Assembly: GCA_900489925.1 (NCBI GenBank)
Contig: UEHQ01000010.1
Location: forward strand, 183,871 to 247,870
DNA from: Hyphomicrobiales bacterium
GTDB taxonomy: Bacteria > Pseudomonadota > Alphaproteobacteria > Rhizobiales > Rhizobiaceae
Direction: 5' to 3'
Length of the DNA: 64,000 nt
Position 1 is the stretch's first letter; the number at the start of each line of letters is the position of its first letter. Shown here piece by piece: positions 1 through 8,215 of the stretch. A program made the position numbers and the translations under genes. Below the pieces are notes generated by a model. The model did no database searches. It had not been told where the DNA came from and saw only the letters and a list, made by a program, of their open reading frames with translations.

Positions 1-109
1 TCCTCGCCGCGTCATGACCTTCAAGGCTTCGAATGTCCTGAAGACAAGGATTCTGAAGGCCCACACCCTTCGCAAGGTCAAGCAGAAGCCTGCCAACCCT
101 GCCGTGTAA
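1..109 (+). CDS. ihfA: Integration host factor alpha subunit, C-terminal fragment
   Basis: Only the last 35 codons are inside the window (reading frame begins at base 2, stop TAA at 107-109). The residues PRRVMTFKASNVLKTRI followed by a basic tail match the C-terminal arm region of HU/IHF-family DNA-bending proteins, and the extension past the core is typical of rhizobial IhfA. IHF bends DNA as an alpha-beta heterodimer in the nucleoid. In this family a MerR regulator commonly follows ihfA, as it does here at 311. The 5' part lies outside the window, so completeness cannot be judged. Confidence 0.85.
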   Translation, partial: PRRVMTFKASNVLKTRILKAHTLRKVKQKPANPAV

Positions 110-310
110 TCCTCCATGTCGACCGAGCCAAAGCTCGGTTCGCAAGCCTCTTCCGTCAGCGATCTGTGCTTTACCTAAAGACGTGACTTGAATTCACGGC
201 GGCAAACCGTTGAAATATGATGAGTCGCGGCTGAGTTCACCTGTCGGTGGTTCGGTCGATGCCTTGCCGTCGTGCGGCAGGCGGGCGCCTGAAATCGCGT
301 AGGGAGTAAG

Positions 311-850
311 ATGTTGGACAAGAGCCCAGATGCTTTCCGCACCATCAGCGAGGTAGCGGACGACCTTGACCTTCCGCAGCACGTGCTTCGCTTCTGGGAG
401 ACCCGTTTCCCGCAGATCAAGCCCATGAAGCGTGGCGGCGGGCGTCGCTATTATCGCCCGGAAGACATCGACTTGCTCAAGGGCATCCGGCACCTGCTCT
501 ACGATCACGGCTACACCATCAAGGGCGTCCAGAAGCTGCTGAAGACGAACGGCAACAAGTTCGTTATCGCGATCGGCCATGGTGATCTTGCGAGCGTTCA
601 GGCGCTGGCTGGTGGGCAACAGGATGGCGAGGCATCGGAACCGCGGGTCGGCCTCTCGGACGAGGACCAGGTCGTCGGTCGCGCCAAGCCGCCGATCACG
701 CGTCGCTTCTTCAATTTCGTCGGCGGGGAAGAAGATTCACCGGAAGTGTCGATCGGCAAATCCAGCGTCGGCAAGGAAGATCGTGCGCTTCTGCAGGAAG
801 CGCTGTACGATCTTCTCGAATGCAAACGCCTGCTCGATCAGGTTCGCTGA
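311..850 (+). CDS. MerR family transcriptional regulator
   Basis: This 179-residue protein begins with an N-terminal winged helix-turn-helix of the MerR type: [19 protein letters not shown] at about residues 12-30, then the [13 protein letters not shown] wing. MerR proteins bind between promoter elements and twist DNA. The C-terminal half is low in recognisable motifs and has no obvious metal-binding cysteines, so no effector can be named. It sits about 200 bases downstream of ihfA on the same strand, the usual rhizobial order, and may be cotranscribed. The ATG is preceded by AGGGAG. Family assignment is secure; target genes are unknown. Confidence 0.9.
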   Translation: MLDKSPDAFRTISEVADDLDLPQHVLRFWETRFPQIKPMKRGGGRRYYRPEDIDLLKGIRHLLYDHGYTIKGVQKLLKTNGNKFVIAIGHGDLASVQALAGGQQDGEASEPRVGLSDEDQVVGRAKPPITRRFFNFVGGEEDSPEVSIGKSSVGKEDRALLQEALYDLLECKRLLDQVR

Positions 851-922
851 TAGGGCTTCCGCGCAGCGCGCCGACCGCTCGGCGCTGCCATCTCATCTGT
901 TCGACATTTTCAGGAGACATTC

Positions 923-1594
923 GTGTCCGCGCTCAGTTCCGTTCCCGGAAAATCCTATGATGCCTTTCTGTTCGACATGGACGGCACGCTTCTGAATTCA
1001 ATCGCCGTCGTCGAGCGCGTTTGGGCAGGCTGGGCCGTTCGGCATGGCCTGGAGCCGGAGGTCTTTCTGAAGACCATTCACGGTATTCGCGCCGTCGATG
1101 TCATCAAGCAACTGGCCCTGCCTGGCGTTGATCCGGTCCATGAGGCAAAGCAGTTGCTCGACGAGGAAATGGCCGATGTCGAGGGTATCGTGCAGATCCC
1201 CGGGGCCGTTTCCTTCCTGAACAGCATTGCGCCCGACCGGTGGGCCATCGTCACCTCCGCGCCGATCGAGCTCGCGAAGCGCCGCATGGCCGCGGCCGGT
1301 ATTCCGACGCCAAGGGTTCTTGTGAGCGGTGAGGAGGTTGCCGCCGGCAAGCCGAGCCCGGAATGCTATCGTCTCGGCGCGCAACGGCTTGGCGTGGATC
1401 CCTCGAAATGTCTTGTTTTCGAGGATGCGGTCGCCGGAATTCTGGCGGGCGAGGCCGCCGGCGCCGACGTTACTGTTATCACCGCAACGCATACGACGCC
1501 GTTCGAGACGCCGCATTTTTCCATTCCGGACTATCTGGAGTGGCGCGTCAACGCTGCCGCCGATGGGCGCGTCGGCCTCGCGTCGGCATCCTAG
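923..1594 (+). CDS. HAD-superfamily phosphatase (sugar-phosphatase type)
   Basis: This 223-residue protein has the HAD nucleophile motif DMDGTLLNS at about residues 18-26. Motif II is TSAP (about 111-114), the conserved lysine is in GKPSPE (about 143-148), and the acidic motif is FEDAVAGI. The helical cap between motifs I and II matches subfamily IA/beta-phosphoglucomutase-like enzymes that hydrolyse sugar phosphates. The start is GTG at 923, preceded by CAGGAGA. The gene follows the MerR regulator by 72 bases. Its stop overlaps the convergent small zinc-ribbon gene by 4 bases. Substrate cannot be told from sequence. Confidence 0.88.
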   Translation: MSALSSVPGKSYDAFLFDMDGTLLNSIAVVERVWAGWAVRHGLEPEVFLKTIHGIRAVDVIKQLALPGVDPVHEAKQLLDEEMADVEGIVQIPGAVSFLNSIAPDRWAIVTSAPIELAKRRMAAAGIPTPRVLVSGEEVAAGKPSPECYRLGAQRLGVDPSKCLVFEDAVAGILAGEAAGADVTVITATHTTPFETPHFSIPDYLEWRVNAAADGRVGLASAS

Positions 1595-1782
1595 TTTTTC
1601 TTCTGCAGCGCCTGCTTGCGCATCCGCTCGAATGCGGCCTGCATCTTGGCCTTGACCGAGCCGAGCGTGCCGAGTTCGTGTCCGCAGGTGAAGCAGGTGA
1701 GGATGTCGCTATCCAACGGCTCCGGCCGCTCGAACTTCATTCTTGTGTTCCTGCACTTGGGGCAGGGGATTTCGATCTGCAT
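1591..1782 (-). CDS. Small zinc-ribbon protein
   Basis: This is a 63-residue protein if started at the ATG giving MQIEIPCPKC; an in-frame upstream start at 1824 would add 14 arginine-rich residues and is less likely. It contains CPKC at residues 7-10 and CFTCGHE near residue 30, i.e. two CxxC knuckles that would hold one zinc. The C-terminal half is helical and basic (AKMQAAFERMRKQALQKKN). Such short zinc-ribbon proteins are common conserved hypotheticals in rhizobia; the function is unknown. It converges on the HAD phosphatase gene, with a 4-base overlap. Confidence 0.75.
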   Translation of the reverse strand: MQIEIPCPKCRNTRMKFERPEPLDSDILTCFTCGHELGTLGSVKAKMQAAFERMRKQALQKKN

Positions 1783-1966
1783 GTCTCTCAAACTCCCTAT
1801 GTCGCGCCGTCCCCTTAGTCGCAAGCAAACGATTGGGCAAGCGCTTTGAACCTGCTTGGCCCTGCCGCTCCCAAAGGCGGTCGCCGTTTTTTATTCTGAT
1901 GACCTGATTTTTCGCTTGCGCCGAAAATCCCGAAAGACTAACAGGATCAAGCCTGTTTAGGCGTGA

Positions 1967-2040
<74 letters not shown>

Positions 2041-2081
2041 TATTTTCAAGGTTTAGCGGACGCGTGACGCTTTCTCCTTAC

Positions 2082-2120
2082 AAAGCCAGTTAGCGACAGC
2101 GCTAGCTGGCTTTTGTTTTT
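2082..2120 (+). terminator. Rho-independent terminator downstream of tRNA-Pro
   Basis: An 11-base-pair stem, AGCCAGTTAGC with GCTAGCTGGCT (one G-U pair), closes a 6-base loop and is followed by TTTTGTTTTT. It ends the tRNA-Pro transcript. Confidence 0.85.
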
Positions 2121-2160
2121 GGCGATGCGTCCTGGCAGCGATGGCCCGCTCGTCTGAATC

Positions 2161-2253
2161 CGGCACTCCGAGGCGGCAAGAGACTTTCTTTTGCCATCGG
2201 ATGCAGGGTATATCAGCGGCCATTATCTTCATGTGGATGGTGGTTTGATCTAG
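2161..2253 (+). pseudogene. Relic: C-terminus of an SDR-family dehydrogenase
   Basis: In the frame ending at TAG 2251-2253 the residues read SDAGYISGHYLHVDGGLI. This is the highly characteristic C-terminal end of classical short-chain dehydrogenases such as FabG-like enzymes (S-D-x-A-x-Y-I-T-G-x-x-L-x-V-D-G-G). No matching catalytic or Rossmann region lies upstream: the same frame meets a TGA just before, and the preceding DNA is the tRNA-Pro terminator. The piece is therefore a gene remnant, probably left after an insertion or deletion at the tRNA. The assignment rests on one short motif. Confidence 0.55.
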
Positions 2254-2276
2254 CGACTTTACTGGCAATAGTCGCT

Positions 2277-3011
2277 ATGAGCAGCAAAAATGGAATGAAG
2301 ACGGAACAGGGAATGCGGCAGGTGTCGGACAGGTCAGTAACGCGAAGCGCGGACCTTCTACTCAATGACGATAGCGAGCCCGCGCGCCGGCAGGTTTCGC
2401 AGCAGGGTGCGGGCTACCGCCCTTCAGACCTCCAGGAGGTCCTGAATGTCGTCGGCGACGTTTTGTTATCCCCGCAGGCTCCCGATATGGCCGGATATGT
2501 GGCCGGCAACGTCTACCGCCGACTTGAGAAGCGTGGCTCTGTGCGGGAGGCTTCCGCAACCGATCTGAAGCCGCCGGAGCATCTGCAGCGCGCGCTTGCA
2601 AACGTAGCGGCTTCCCTGCCGCGTTTCGCAGCCATAAAGGACTCGCTTTTCAACGTTGCGGAACGGCTGACATGGCGCCGTGGCCGCGGCGGCCCTTTCG
2701 CGAGCCTGAATTTCGAGACGGCACACGCGCATGCGGTGATCGTAGGCCCAGGCGGTATGGAAGAGCGCAGCGATGTACGCCTGGGGCTGACCCTGATGGC
2801 GCCCTATAGCCGCTTTCCCGACCACGTTCAGTTTCATTCGCGGGTGTTCATGTTGTTGTCGGATGGAGAGGTCTGCCTCGACGACAGCAACTGGTTCCGG
2901 GCAATAGCCGGAACGATCTTCTTCAACGAAGCCGGTCGCAAGTTTGCGATGCGCTGCACCGCGGAGCCGCTCCTTGCGATCTGGTGCCACGTCGAGGACG
3001 CCTCCCTCTAG
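2277..3011 (+). CDS. DMSP lyase-like cupin protein with altered metal ligands
   Basis: This is a 244-residue protein. The C-terminal 100 residues have the layout of the dimethylsulfoniopropionate-lyase (DddL/DddQ-like) cupin family: a beta-rich stretch RLGLTLMAPYSRFPDH, then FMLLSDGEVCLDDSNWF, then FAMRCTAEPLLAIWCH. In active members the first stretch carries H-x-H-x3-E-x-Y and the last has HAMRT. Here the corresponding positions read H-x-Q-x3-R-x-F and FAMRC, so most metal ligands are gone. It may be a binding or regulatory protein rather than an enzyme. It follows the SDR relic at tRNA-Pro. Family placement is from remembered motif pattern, not alignment. Confidence 0.55.
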   Translation: MSSKNGMKTEQGMRQVSDRSVTRSADLLLNDDSEPARRQVSQQGAGYRPSDLQEVLNVVGDVLLSPQAPDMAGYVAGNVYRRLEKRGSVREASATDLKPPEHLQRALANVAASLPRFAAIKDSLFNVAERLTWRRGRGGPFASLNFETAHAHAVIVGPGGMEERSDVRLGLTLMAPYSRFPDHVQFHSRVFMLLSDGEVCLDDSNWFRAIAGTIFFNEAGRKFAMRCTAEPLLAIWCHVEDASL

Positions 3012-3188
3012 GGACGCTAGGCTTCCAGTCTAGTCTACCTTGTTTGATGCGACGCGCTTGCGGCCAGCGTGCAGCGGCCGCTGGGATGCACGCATCTGCA
3101 AATTCCAGATGCCTCATATGCAAATTTCGATCTGCTCACTCCGTGTGCAATGCGCTATATAATTGTGCAACGCAAAAGGAGAAATGCA

Positions 3189-3326
3189 ATGAATATCGCC
3201 AACAGGATCGTTGAGTTCTTTCAGCTTGGTAAGGCATATCGCGAGCTGGCTCGTATGGATGATGCCGCACTGAAGGACATCGGTGTAAGCCGTTCGGATC
3301 TCAAGCGCCGAGTTTACGGTCGCTGA
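3189..3326 (+). CDS. DUF1127 small basic protein
   Basis: This 45-residue protein has the DUF1127 core: YRELARMDDAALKDIGVSRSDL at about residues 18-39, with a basic C-terminus KRRVYGR. The start ATG at 3189 has a strong AAAGGAGAAA ribosome site; longer upstream readings lack one. DUF1127 proteins in Agrobacterium and relatives are small arginine-rich proteins linked in the literature to phosphate and carbon metabolism and RNA turnover, though the mechanism is not settled. The gene stands alone and ends in its own terminator at 3350-3380. Confidence 0.88.
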   Translation: MNIANRIVEFFQLGKAYRELARMDDAALKDIGVSRSDLKRRVYGR

Positions 3327-3349
3327 TCGTTTTCAGCCAATACCGGTAT

Positions 3350-3380
3350 TGAAGGGCCTGCCTACGCGGGCCTTTGTTGT
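3350..3380 (+). terminator. Rho-independent terminator after DUF1127 gene
   Basis: A ten-pair stem, AAGGGCCTGC with GCGGGCCTTT around a 4-base loop, is followed by a T-rich run (TTTGTTGTTT). Confidence 0.75.
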
Positions 3381-3551
3381 TTCTGGCGCCCGGGGTTGCA
3401 GCTGACAGTCGTCGCAAGACTGAAGCGATCAGCGGTTGCGTGCAACGGCGCCAAGTGGCGGAATTAACAGATAAATGACGAAGTTGCGCGCCCGGGCTTG
3501 GTAAATTATTGGGCAGCCCTATGTTGATTGCGAAAACATAAGGAGAAGGCC

Positions 3552-4067
3552 ATGACAAAGAAGATCGCAGTAGTACTCGCAACGGCGGTTCTGGCGCAGT
3601 CATTTGCCACGAGTCTTGCCGCTGCCGACCTCAATCATACTTATGTGGCGCCCGATAGCAGCGACGGCGTCAGGATCGGTGTTCTGGCATGCAACATTGG
3701 TGGGGGCATCGGCTATCTCATCGGCTCGGCCAAGACGCTCGAATGCGTCTTCACGCCTGCCGGCGGGGGAACTCCTGACTACTATAGCGGCGCGGTGCGC
3801 AAGCTGGGCGTCGACGTCGGCTTCACGACGCGCGGCGGGCTGGTTTGGGCAGTGTTCGCGCCGACCGCCGGCTATCACCGCGGTTCACTGGGTGGGCTCT
3901 ATCAAGGCATAACCGCTGAGGCGACACTTGCTGGCGGCGTTGGTGCCAACATCCTGATTGGTGGGACCGCAGGATCGATCCACCTGCAGACGATCAGCGT
4001 GACCGGCCAGCTCGGCCTGAACGTTGCGGCGACGGGAACCTCGGTGACCCTCACGCCTGCTGGCTAG
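3552..4067 (+). CDS. Secreted DUF992 protein
   Basis: This 171-residue protein starts at the ATG giving MTKKIAVVLATAVLAQSF, preceded by AAGGAGAAGGCC. The N-terminus is a cleavable signal peptide ending near SLAAA, about residue 26, so the product is periplasmic. The mature part is the glycine-rich DUF992 domain: ACNIGGGIGYLIGSAKTLECVF, a pair of cysteines about 20 residues apart, then GGLVWAVFAP and a C-terminal GQLGLNVAATGTSVTLTP beta hairpin. DUF992 proteins are abundant in Rhizobiales and have no proven role. The gene is monocistronic with a terminator at 4117. Confidence 0.85.
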   Translation: MTKKIAVVLATAVLAQSFATSLAAADLNHTYVAPDSSDGVRIGVLACNIGGGIGYLIGSAKTLECVFTPAGGGTPDYYSGAVRKLGVDVGFTTRGGLVWAVFAPTAGYHRGSLGGLYQGITAEATLAGGVGANILIGGTAGSIHLQTISVTGQLGLNVAATGTSVTLTPAG

Positions 4068-4399
4068 GCAAACCACCCCAGAGCCACGATGCAATTTGCG
4101 TCACAATGACAAGATGAGAGAGCCGCCAAGTGCGGCTCTTTCGCATTTGCGTGTGTCGGGTTGCTTTGATCGCCGCGAGGCACGCTGACCGTGTCTATGC
4201 GAACGGCACAATTTTTGCGGTATAGCCCGACGGCGATTTTCGCTCGTTATTGCGAGAGTCGCAGGCTCATCATAGGACGCAGAGTGTTGTTGAGCGGGCA
4301 GGCGCGCGTAATAAGTAATTCTCTAATATAAGTACATGATGGATCTCGAAATTAGCGAAATTGCGTGTTAGATGTATTTGGGGATACGTCTGGTGGGCC
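4068..4399. other. Intergenic stretch of about 330 bases
   Basis: Apart from the terminator of the DUF992 gene at 4117-4145 I see no coding or RNA gene here. The segment from 4180 on is AT-richer and probably carries the promoter of the 4400 gene. Confidence 0.5.
4117..4145 (+). terminator. Rho-independent terminator after DUF992 gene
   Basis: An eight-pair stem, AGAGCCGC with GCGGCTCT around CAAGT, is followed by TTTCGCATTT. Confidence 0.7.
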
Positions 4400-4615
4400 A
4401 TGTTGGATCGTAATCGTGACGAGATGTGTAGAAAAGATATTGCCAGGGCTTTTGACGAGTTGACCAATCAGGCAACTCAGTCCGGATGGCCGGCACACGA
4501 AGCGGCGCTCATTCTCTATGAGCTCGCCGAGGCTTACCTGATGCAGGCGGGTGCCACGATCATCATCGAAGGATCGATGCAGTCGCAGTTCCTCAGTGAC
4601 CGTTTGAAGGGGTGA
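4400..4615 (+). CDS. Small helical hypothetical protein
   Basis: This 71-residue product starts at ATG 4400 (MLDRNRDEMCRKDIARAF); a TTG 39 bases upstream is also in frame but less likely. The sequence is predicted mostly alpha-helical, with a hydrophobic stretch AALILYELAEAYLMQAGATIIIEG near the middle, which is amphipathic rather than a clear membrane span. I do not recognise the family beyond its look as a rhizobial conserved small protein. A second small orphan gene follows at 4777. Confidence 0.6.
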   Translation: MLDRNRDEMCRKDIARAFDELTNQATQSGWPAHEAALILYELAEAYLMQAGATIIIEGSMQSQFLSDRLKG

Positions 4616-4776
4616 GCGGCAGCCGCCTTCCTGCGCAGAGGCAGTGTCGGACCGTTCACATTAATGTTTCCTAACACAACACGAGTTGATAAATGCTGAT
4701 CCTGCGCGCATAGTAATCGCATTGTCGGCTATGGAAGGGCGGCCGGCTTTTAGGCTGTCTGTGTTGGTAGCCCTGG

Positions 4777-5007
4777 ATGGGACGTGCAGCTCCGATGCTC
4801 AAATCCCCTATATTTCCGCGCGATTTGCCGCTGTTCTCGGAAGATCTGAATCTTCTATCGGGGGTTCTCGACGACGTTTGCGAGAACCGGGGCATCAGCC
4901 GAAACACGGCGGAAGCCGAGCACATCGGTGCGTTGATCATCCAGCTCTATCGGCAGGGCGTCAAGGACCCCGCCAAGCTCGCGGCTCTCGGCAAGGCCTA
5001 TCTCTAG
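4777..5007 (+). CDS. Small hypothetical protein
   Basis: This is a 76-residue protein; the true start may be the ATG at 4795 (MLKSPIFPRDLPLFSEDL), giving 70 residues. The C-terminal half, AEHIGALIIQLYRQGVKDPAKLAALGKAYL, is helical and conserved-looking. It resembles short rhizobial proteins of unknown role, with no signal peptide or metal motif. It converges on the XRE regulator gene downstream. Function unknown. Confidence 0.65.
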   Translation: MGRAAPMLKSPIFPRDLPLFSEDLNLLSGVLDDVCENRGISRNTAEAEHIGALIIQLYRQGVKDPAKLAALGKAYL

Positions 5008-5026
5008 CGATCACCCGCCGGAGCAA

Positions 5027-5320
5027 TCAGTCATCATTGGCAGCGTTGAGGTTTTCCGGCCTGATGCCTTCATCGGCCGCCGACCGGGCTTTCAGCCGCA
5101 CGCCGGGCCCGCCTTCGTCATGATTGCCGCTTGCGATGAAGATGATGCCGGCTGCCTCCAGGGCGTGCTTTATGGCGAGCACGGCGTGTGGTTCGCCATT
5201 CGCTTCATCTGCTTCAAGTGTTTCGATGGTTGCAATCGGCAGCCCTGAGGCGGCTGCCAGTTGCTCGATGCTCAATCCGGTCATGGCGCGGGCACCGCGC
5301 ATTTGTGTCGCTGTGATCAT
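5027..5320 (-). CDS. XRE-family helix-turn-helix regulator
   Basis: This 97-residue protein has an N-terminal HTH of the phage-repressor type: ARAMTGLSIEQLAAASGLPIATIETLEA at about residues 10-37. Residues 48-62 (IKHALEAAGIIFIAS) match the short dimer helix seen in single-domain rhizobial XRE proteins. The tail (GGPGVRLK) is typical of this group. It is likely a DNA-binding repressor with unknown target. It lies 38 bases upstream of the end of the polysaccharide cluster but reads in the same direction, so it could be a distal member of that transcript. Confidence 0.85.
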   Translation of the reverse strand: MITATQMRGARAMTGLSIEQLAAASGLPIATIETLEADEANGEPHAVLAIKHALEAAGIIFIASGNHDEGGPGVRLKARSAADEGIRPENLNAANDD

Positions 5321-5358
5321 AAGGAAAGTCTAGCGCGGCGGCGAGCGTTCGCAAGGGG

Positions 5359-6603
5359 CTAGCGGTGCGCGCGACGGTTCTCGTTACGAATATTACGTGC
5401 CTCGAGAGCGACGCAGCCCCAGACCACGCCGAACAGCAGGTAGACGTGGCGCCAGTGGTCGATGTCGATGACATTGCCGATCGCAGCGTGTCCGAGAACG
5501 GCGATCCACCCGATCATCAGGTATGGTTGCCAGGGCCGATCCTTCAGCAAGTGCTTGAAACCCAGGCACAGGGTGCAGCACAGCATGCCGACATAGCTGA
5601 TGAAGCCGAGCCATCCGTAGGTCGTCAGCGACTTCAGCCAGATATTATGCTCGTCCTCGGGAAAGATGGTGCCGAAGACCATCGGCCCTATGCCGAGCGG
5701 TCGTTCCATCATCATCGTAAAACCAATTCGGTGCCGCTCGAAGCGACCGAGATGTTCGCCGTCGTAGTCCTGGACCAGCTGCGCACGCGTCGAGAAGAGG
5801 TCGCTCACCTTGGGAAACTGGAGGGCGATGAGCAGCGATGCCGTCATCATCATGATCGCCGCAAGCGACAGGATGAGAATGCGCAGGCGAAAGGCTCCGC
5901 TGCGCTCCTTCAATAGCATGAGGAAGACGAGCAGCAGCACGCCAAGCAGGAAGAGGCCCCATGCTGCGCGCGAGAACGAGAGAAAGACGCCGAAGGCGAG
6001 GATCAGCAGGGCTCCGGCCCGGATCGGAGCAGACCGCAGGTTTCCGGTCAGTATTCCATGGACCAGATAGAGCGACGGGGGGACAAGGAAGGGGCCGAAG
6101 ACGTTCGGATCCTGGAAAGCCCCCTTGGCGCGATCATAGAGCGTGAAGACCTCGGCGCCGGGGAAGGCGTGAAAATAGCCAAGGATGCCGAGCGTCGCGG
6201 TGATCACCGCGGCAAAGACCCAGGCGTTGAAGATCAACGGCAGGCGCCGATGGCTGTCTTCGATGATCGCCGCGTAGAACACGGCCGTCAGTGCGAGGAA
6301 GCTTGAAACAGCAACATACATCGGCCCGTCGGCAAGATCTCGCATCTGCGTCAGCGATAGCATGCCGCCGACGTTGAATGTCATGAGAAGCGCCAGGAGA
6401 GGGGCGGTGTAGCGGGAGATCCTGAGCCCGAGGATGAACCAGATACCGACCAGGCCGGCCATCCAGAGCTCGTAAGGGGCGGGTTCATTGATGACGAAGC
6501 CGGACAGGAACACGCCGAATGCGACCGCTGCCGATCCGATCAGACGCAGCGTCGCCCGCTGTGGATTGGCGACGCGGGAATATGCCGCCTCCACCGTGCT
6601 CAA
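5359..6603 (-). CDS. O-antigen ligase/polymerase family membrane protein (UPP cluster)
   Basis: This 414-residue protein has about ten hydrophobic segments and the Wzy_C-type signature HNIWLKSLTTYGWLG near residue 315, containing the conserved histidine of O-antigen ligases. Such proteins polymerise or ligate undecaprenol-linked glycans at the periplasmic face. The start is TTG at 6603, overlapping the TGA of the glycosylphosphotransferase gene, and GTG at 6594 is an alternative. It is the last gene of the wza-GT-GPT-ligase operon. Judged by order, it corresponds to the last gene (uppF-like) of the Agrobacterium unipolar polysaccharide cluster; that letter is inference. Confidence 0.85.
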   Translation of the reverse strand: MSTVEAAYSRVANPQRATLRLIGSAAVAFGVFLSGFVINEPAPYELWMAGLVGIWFILGLRISRYTAPLLALLMTFNVGGMLSLTQMRDLADGPMYVAVSSFLALTAVFYAAIIEDSHRRLPLIFNAWVFAAVITATLGILGYFHAFPGAEVFTLYDRAKGAFQDPNVFGPFLVPPSLYLVHGILTGNLRSAPIRAGALLILAFGVFLSFSRAAWGLFLLGVLLLVFLMLLKERSGAFRLRILILSLAAIMMMTASLLIALQFPKVSDLFSTRAQLVQDYDGEHLGRFERHRIGFTMMMERPLGIGPMVFGTIFPEDEHNIWLKSLTTYGWLGFISYVGMLCCTLCLGFKHLLKDRPWQPYLMIGWIAVLGHAAIGNVIDIDHWRHVYLLFGVVWGCVALEARNIRNENRRAHR

Positions 6604-8159
6604 TAGGCGTTTTCCGTATTGAACAGCCGGAATGGCGTCAGGAACAGGATCTTCAGATCGAACCAGAGCGACCAGTTTTCGATGTAATAGAGGTCGTATG
6701 CGGTACGGAACTTGATCTTGTCGTCGTTATCGACTTCGCCGCGCCATCCATTGATCTGCGCCCAGCCAGTCACGCCCGGCTTGACGCGGTGGCGGGCAAA
6801 ATAGCCTTCGACCACGTCGCCAAAGGCGCGATCGCGGGCCTGGGCGAGCACTGCGTGGGGACGTGGCCCCACGAGGGAGAGCTCGCCACGGAGAACGTTG
6901 AAAAGCTGGGGCAGTTCGTCGATCGACGATTTGCGGATGAAGCGGCCAACGGGCGTGACGCGCGGGTCCCCCTTCGTCACGGCAGCGCGACCAGTCGGGT
7001 CGCCCATGTCGGTATACATGGACCGGAACTTGAAGATGTTGATCACTTCATTGTTGAAGCCATGCCGCTTCTGCATGAAGAAGACGGGGCCCTTCGAGGT
7101 TGCCTTGATGGCAATCGCCGTCGCGAGCATGATCGGCCAGACGAGCGCGAGCGCAATGACGGCGAAGAAGACGTCGAAGCAGCGCTTGGCAACCGAATCC
7201 CAATCGCGGATCGGCTTGTTGAATATGTCGAGCATCGGCACCGCGCCGACATGCGAGTAGGCGCGCGGACGAAAGCGCAGGCGGTTCGCATGCGCGGCCA
7301 GGCGGATGTCGACCGGCAGGACCCAGAGCTTTTTCAGAAGCTGCAGGATACGGGCCTCAGCGCTGAGCGGTAGCGCGATGATCAGCATGTCGATGCGCGT
7401 CATGCGGCCGAACTCGACGAGCTCGGCAACCGTCCCGAGCTTGGGATAGCCGGCCACCATGATCGGAGAGCGTTGCTCTCCGCGGTCGTCGAAGATGCCG
7501 CAGATACGGATGTCGTTGTCGGGTTGCTGCTCCAGCAGACGGATCAGGTTCTTTGCCGGTTCACCGCCGCCGACGATGACGGCGCGCCGCTCCATGATGC
7601 CGTTGCGCGCCCAGTTGCGGATGCCGTAGGCGATGAGGAAACGCGAACCCAGCAGAAATACGGCGCCAAGCGCGAACCAGAAGAGATAGGATTGGGCATG
7701 TGCCCAGCCGATCCCGCCAAGCAGGCTTGTTGCTGCTGCCGTCAACAGGAAGGCGACCGTCCACGCGGCGAATACACGAGGCAGCAGCCGGATCCGCGCG
7801 CGCAACGACGGAATAGAATAGTTATCGGTGACCTGTAGCGCGACAACGAGCACAGCCGCAGCGACGGCCGCCGTCGCGGCACGGCCGAGGAAGGTGTCGG
7901 TGACATCACCCGGCCAGATGAGGAAGGCAAGGAGACCGATCGCAAACTGCGCTACGAACTCGAACAACCGCAGTTGCCCGACCATGATCGATGGCGAGCG
8001 TGTCTCTTCGCTGAATTGCGCGGCGATCTGTCTTGCAAACTCGTTGATCGGCTCGGAAGGCGCTGCAGCGTCCGTATCGCTGCCACGCAGATTGATGCCG
8101 GAAACCTGCTTGCGCAATGCTTCCAGATCGAATTGATCGTTTTTCTCTGCCTTGTTCAT
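6600..8159 (-). CDS. uppE: Polyprenyl (undecaprenyl-phosphate) glycosylphosphotransferase
   Basis: This 519-residue protein starts a glycan by moving a sugar-1-phosphate to undecaprenyl phosphate. The N-terminal half has four membrane spans (about residues 65-185) and a CoA-binding-like Rossmann region (AVIVGGGEPAKNLIRLLEQ, about 195-213). The C-terminal Bac_transf domain starts after a further span (about 330-350) and carries KSSIDELPQLFNVLRGELSLVGPRP and GVTGWAQINGWRGE, the catalytic signature of PglC/WcaJ enzymes. It ends in FRLFNTENAY, as in rhizobial relatives. Gene order around it matches the UPP locus, in which uppE encodes this enzyme. The symbol is assigned by family and context. Confidence 0.88.
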   Translation of the reverse strand: MNKAEKNDQFDLEALRKQVSGINLRGSDTDAAAPSEPINEFARQIAAQFSEETRSPSIMVGQLRLFEFVAQFAIGLLAFLIWPGDVTDTFLGRAATAAVAAAVLVVALQVTDNYSIPSLRARIRLLPRVFAAWTVAFLLTAAATSLLGGIGWAHAQSYLFWFALGAVFLLGSRFLIAYGIRNWARNGIMERRAVIVGGGEPAKNLIRLLEQQPDNDIRICGIFDDRGEQRSPIMVAGYPKLGTVAELVEFGRMTRIDMLIIALPLSAEARILQLLKKLWVLPVDIRLAAHANRLRFRPRAYSHVGAVPMLDIFNKPIRDWDSVAKRCFDVFFAVIALALVWPIMLATAIAIKATSKGPVFFMQKRHGFNNEVINIFKFRSMYTDMGDPTGRAAVTKGDPRVTPVGRFIRKSSIDELPQLFNVLRGELSLVGPRPHAVLAQARDRAFGDVVEGYFARHRVKPGVTGWAQINGWRGEVDNDDKIKFRTAYDLYYIENWSLWFDLKILFLTPFRLFNTENAY

Positions 8160-8215
8160 GAGGCTACCGCATCTGGTTGTCCAAATGGCAATAGCAGAAA
8201 GGCACTAAGAAACGT

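Noticed and set aside
122..139. Hairpin ACCGAGC/GCTCGGT after ihfA
   Set aside because: No following T run, so it is not called as an intrinsic terminator.
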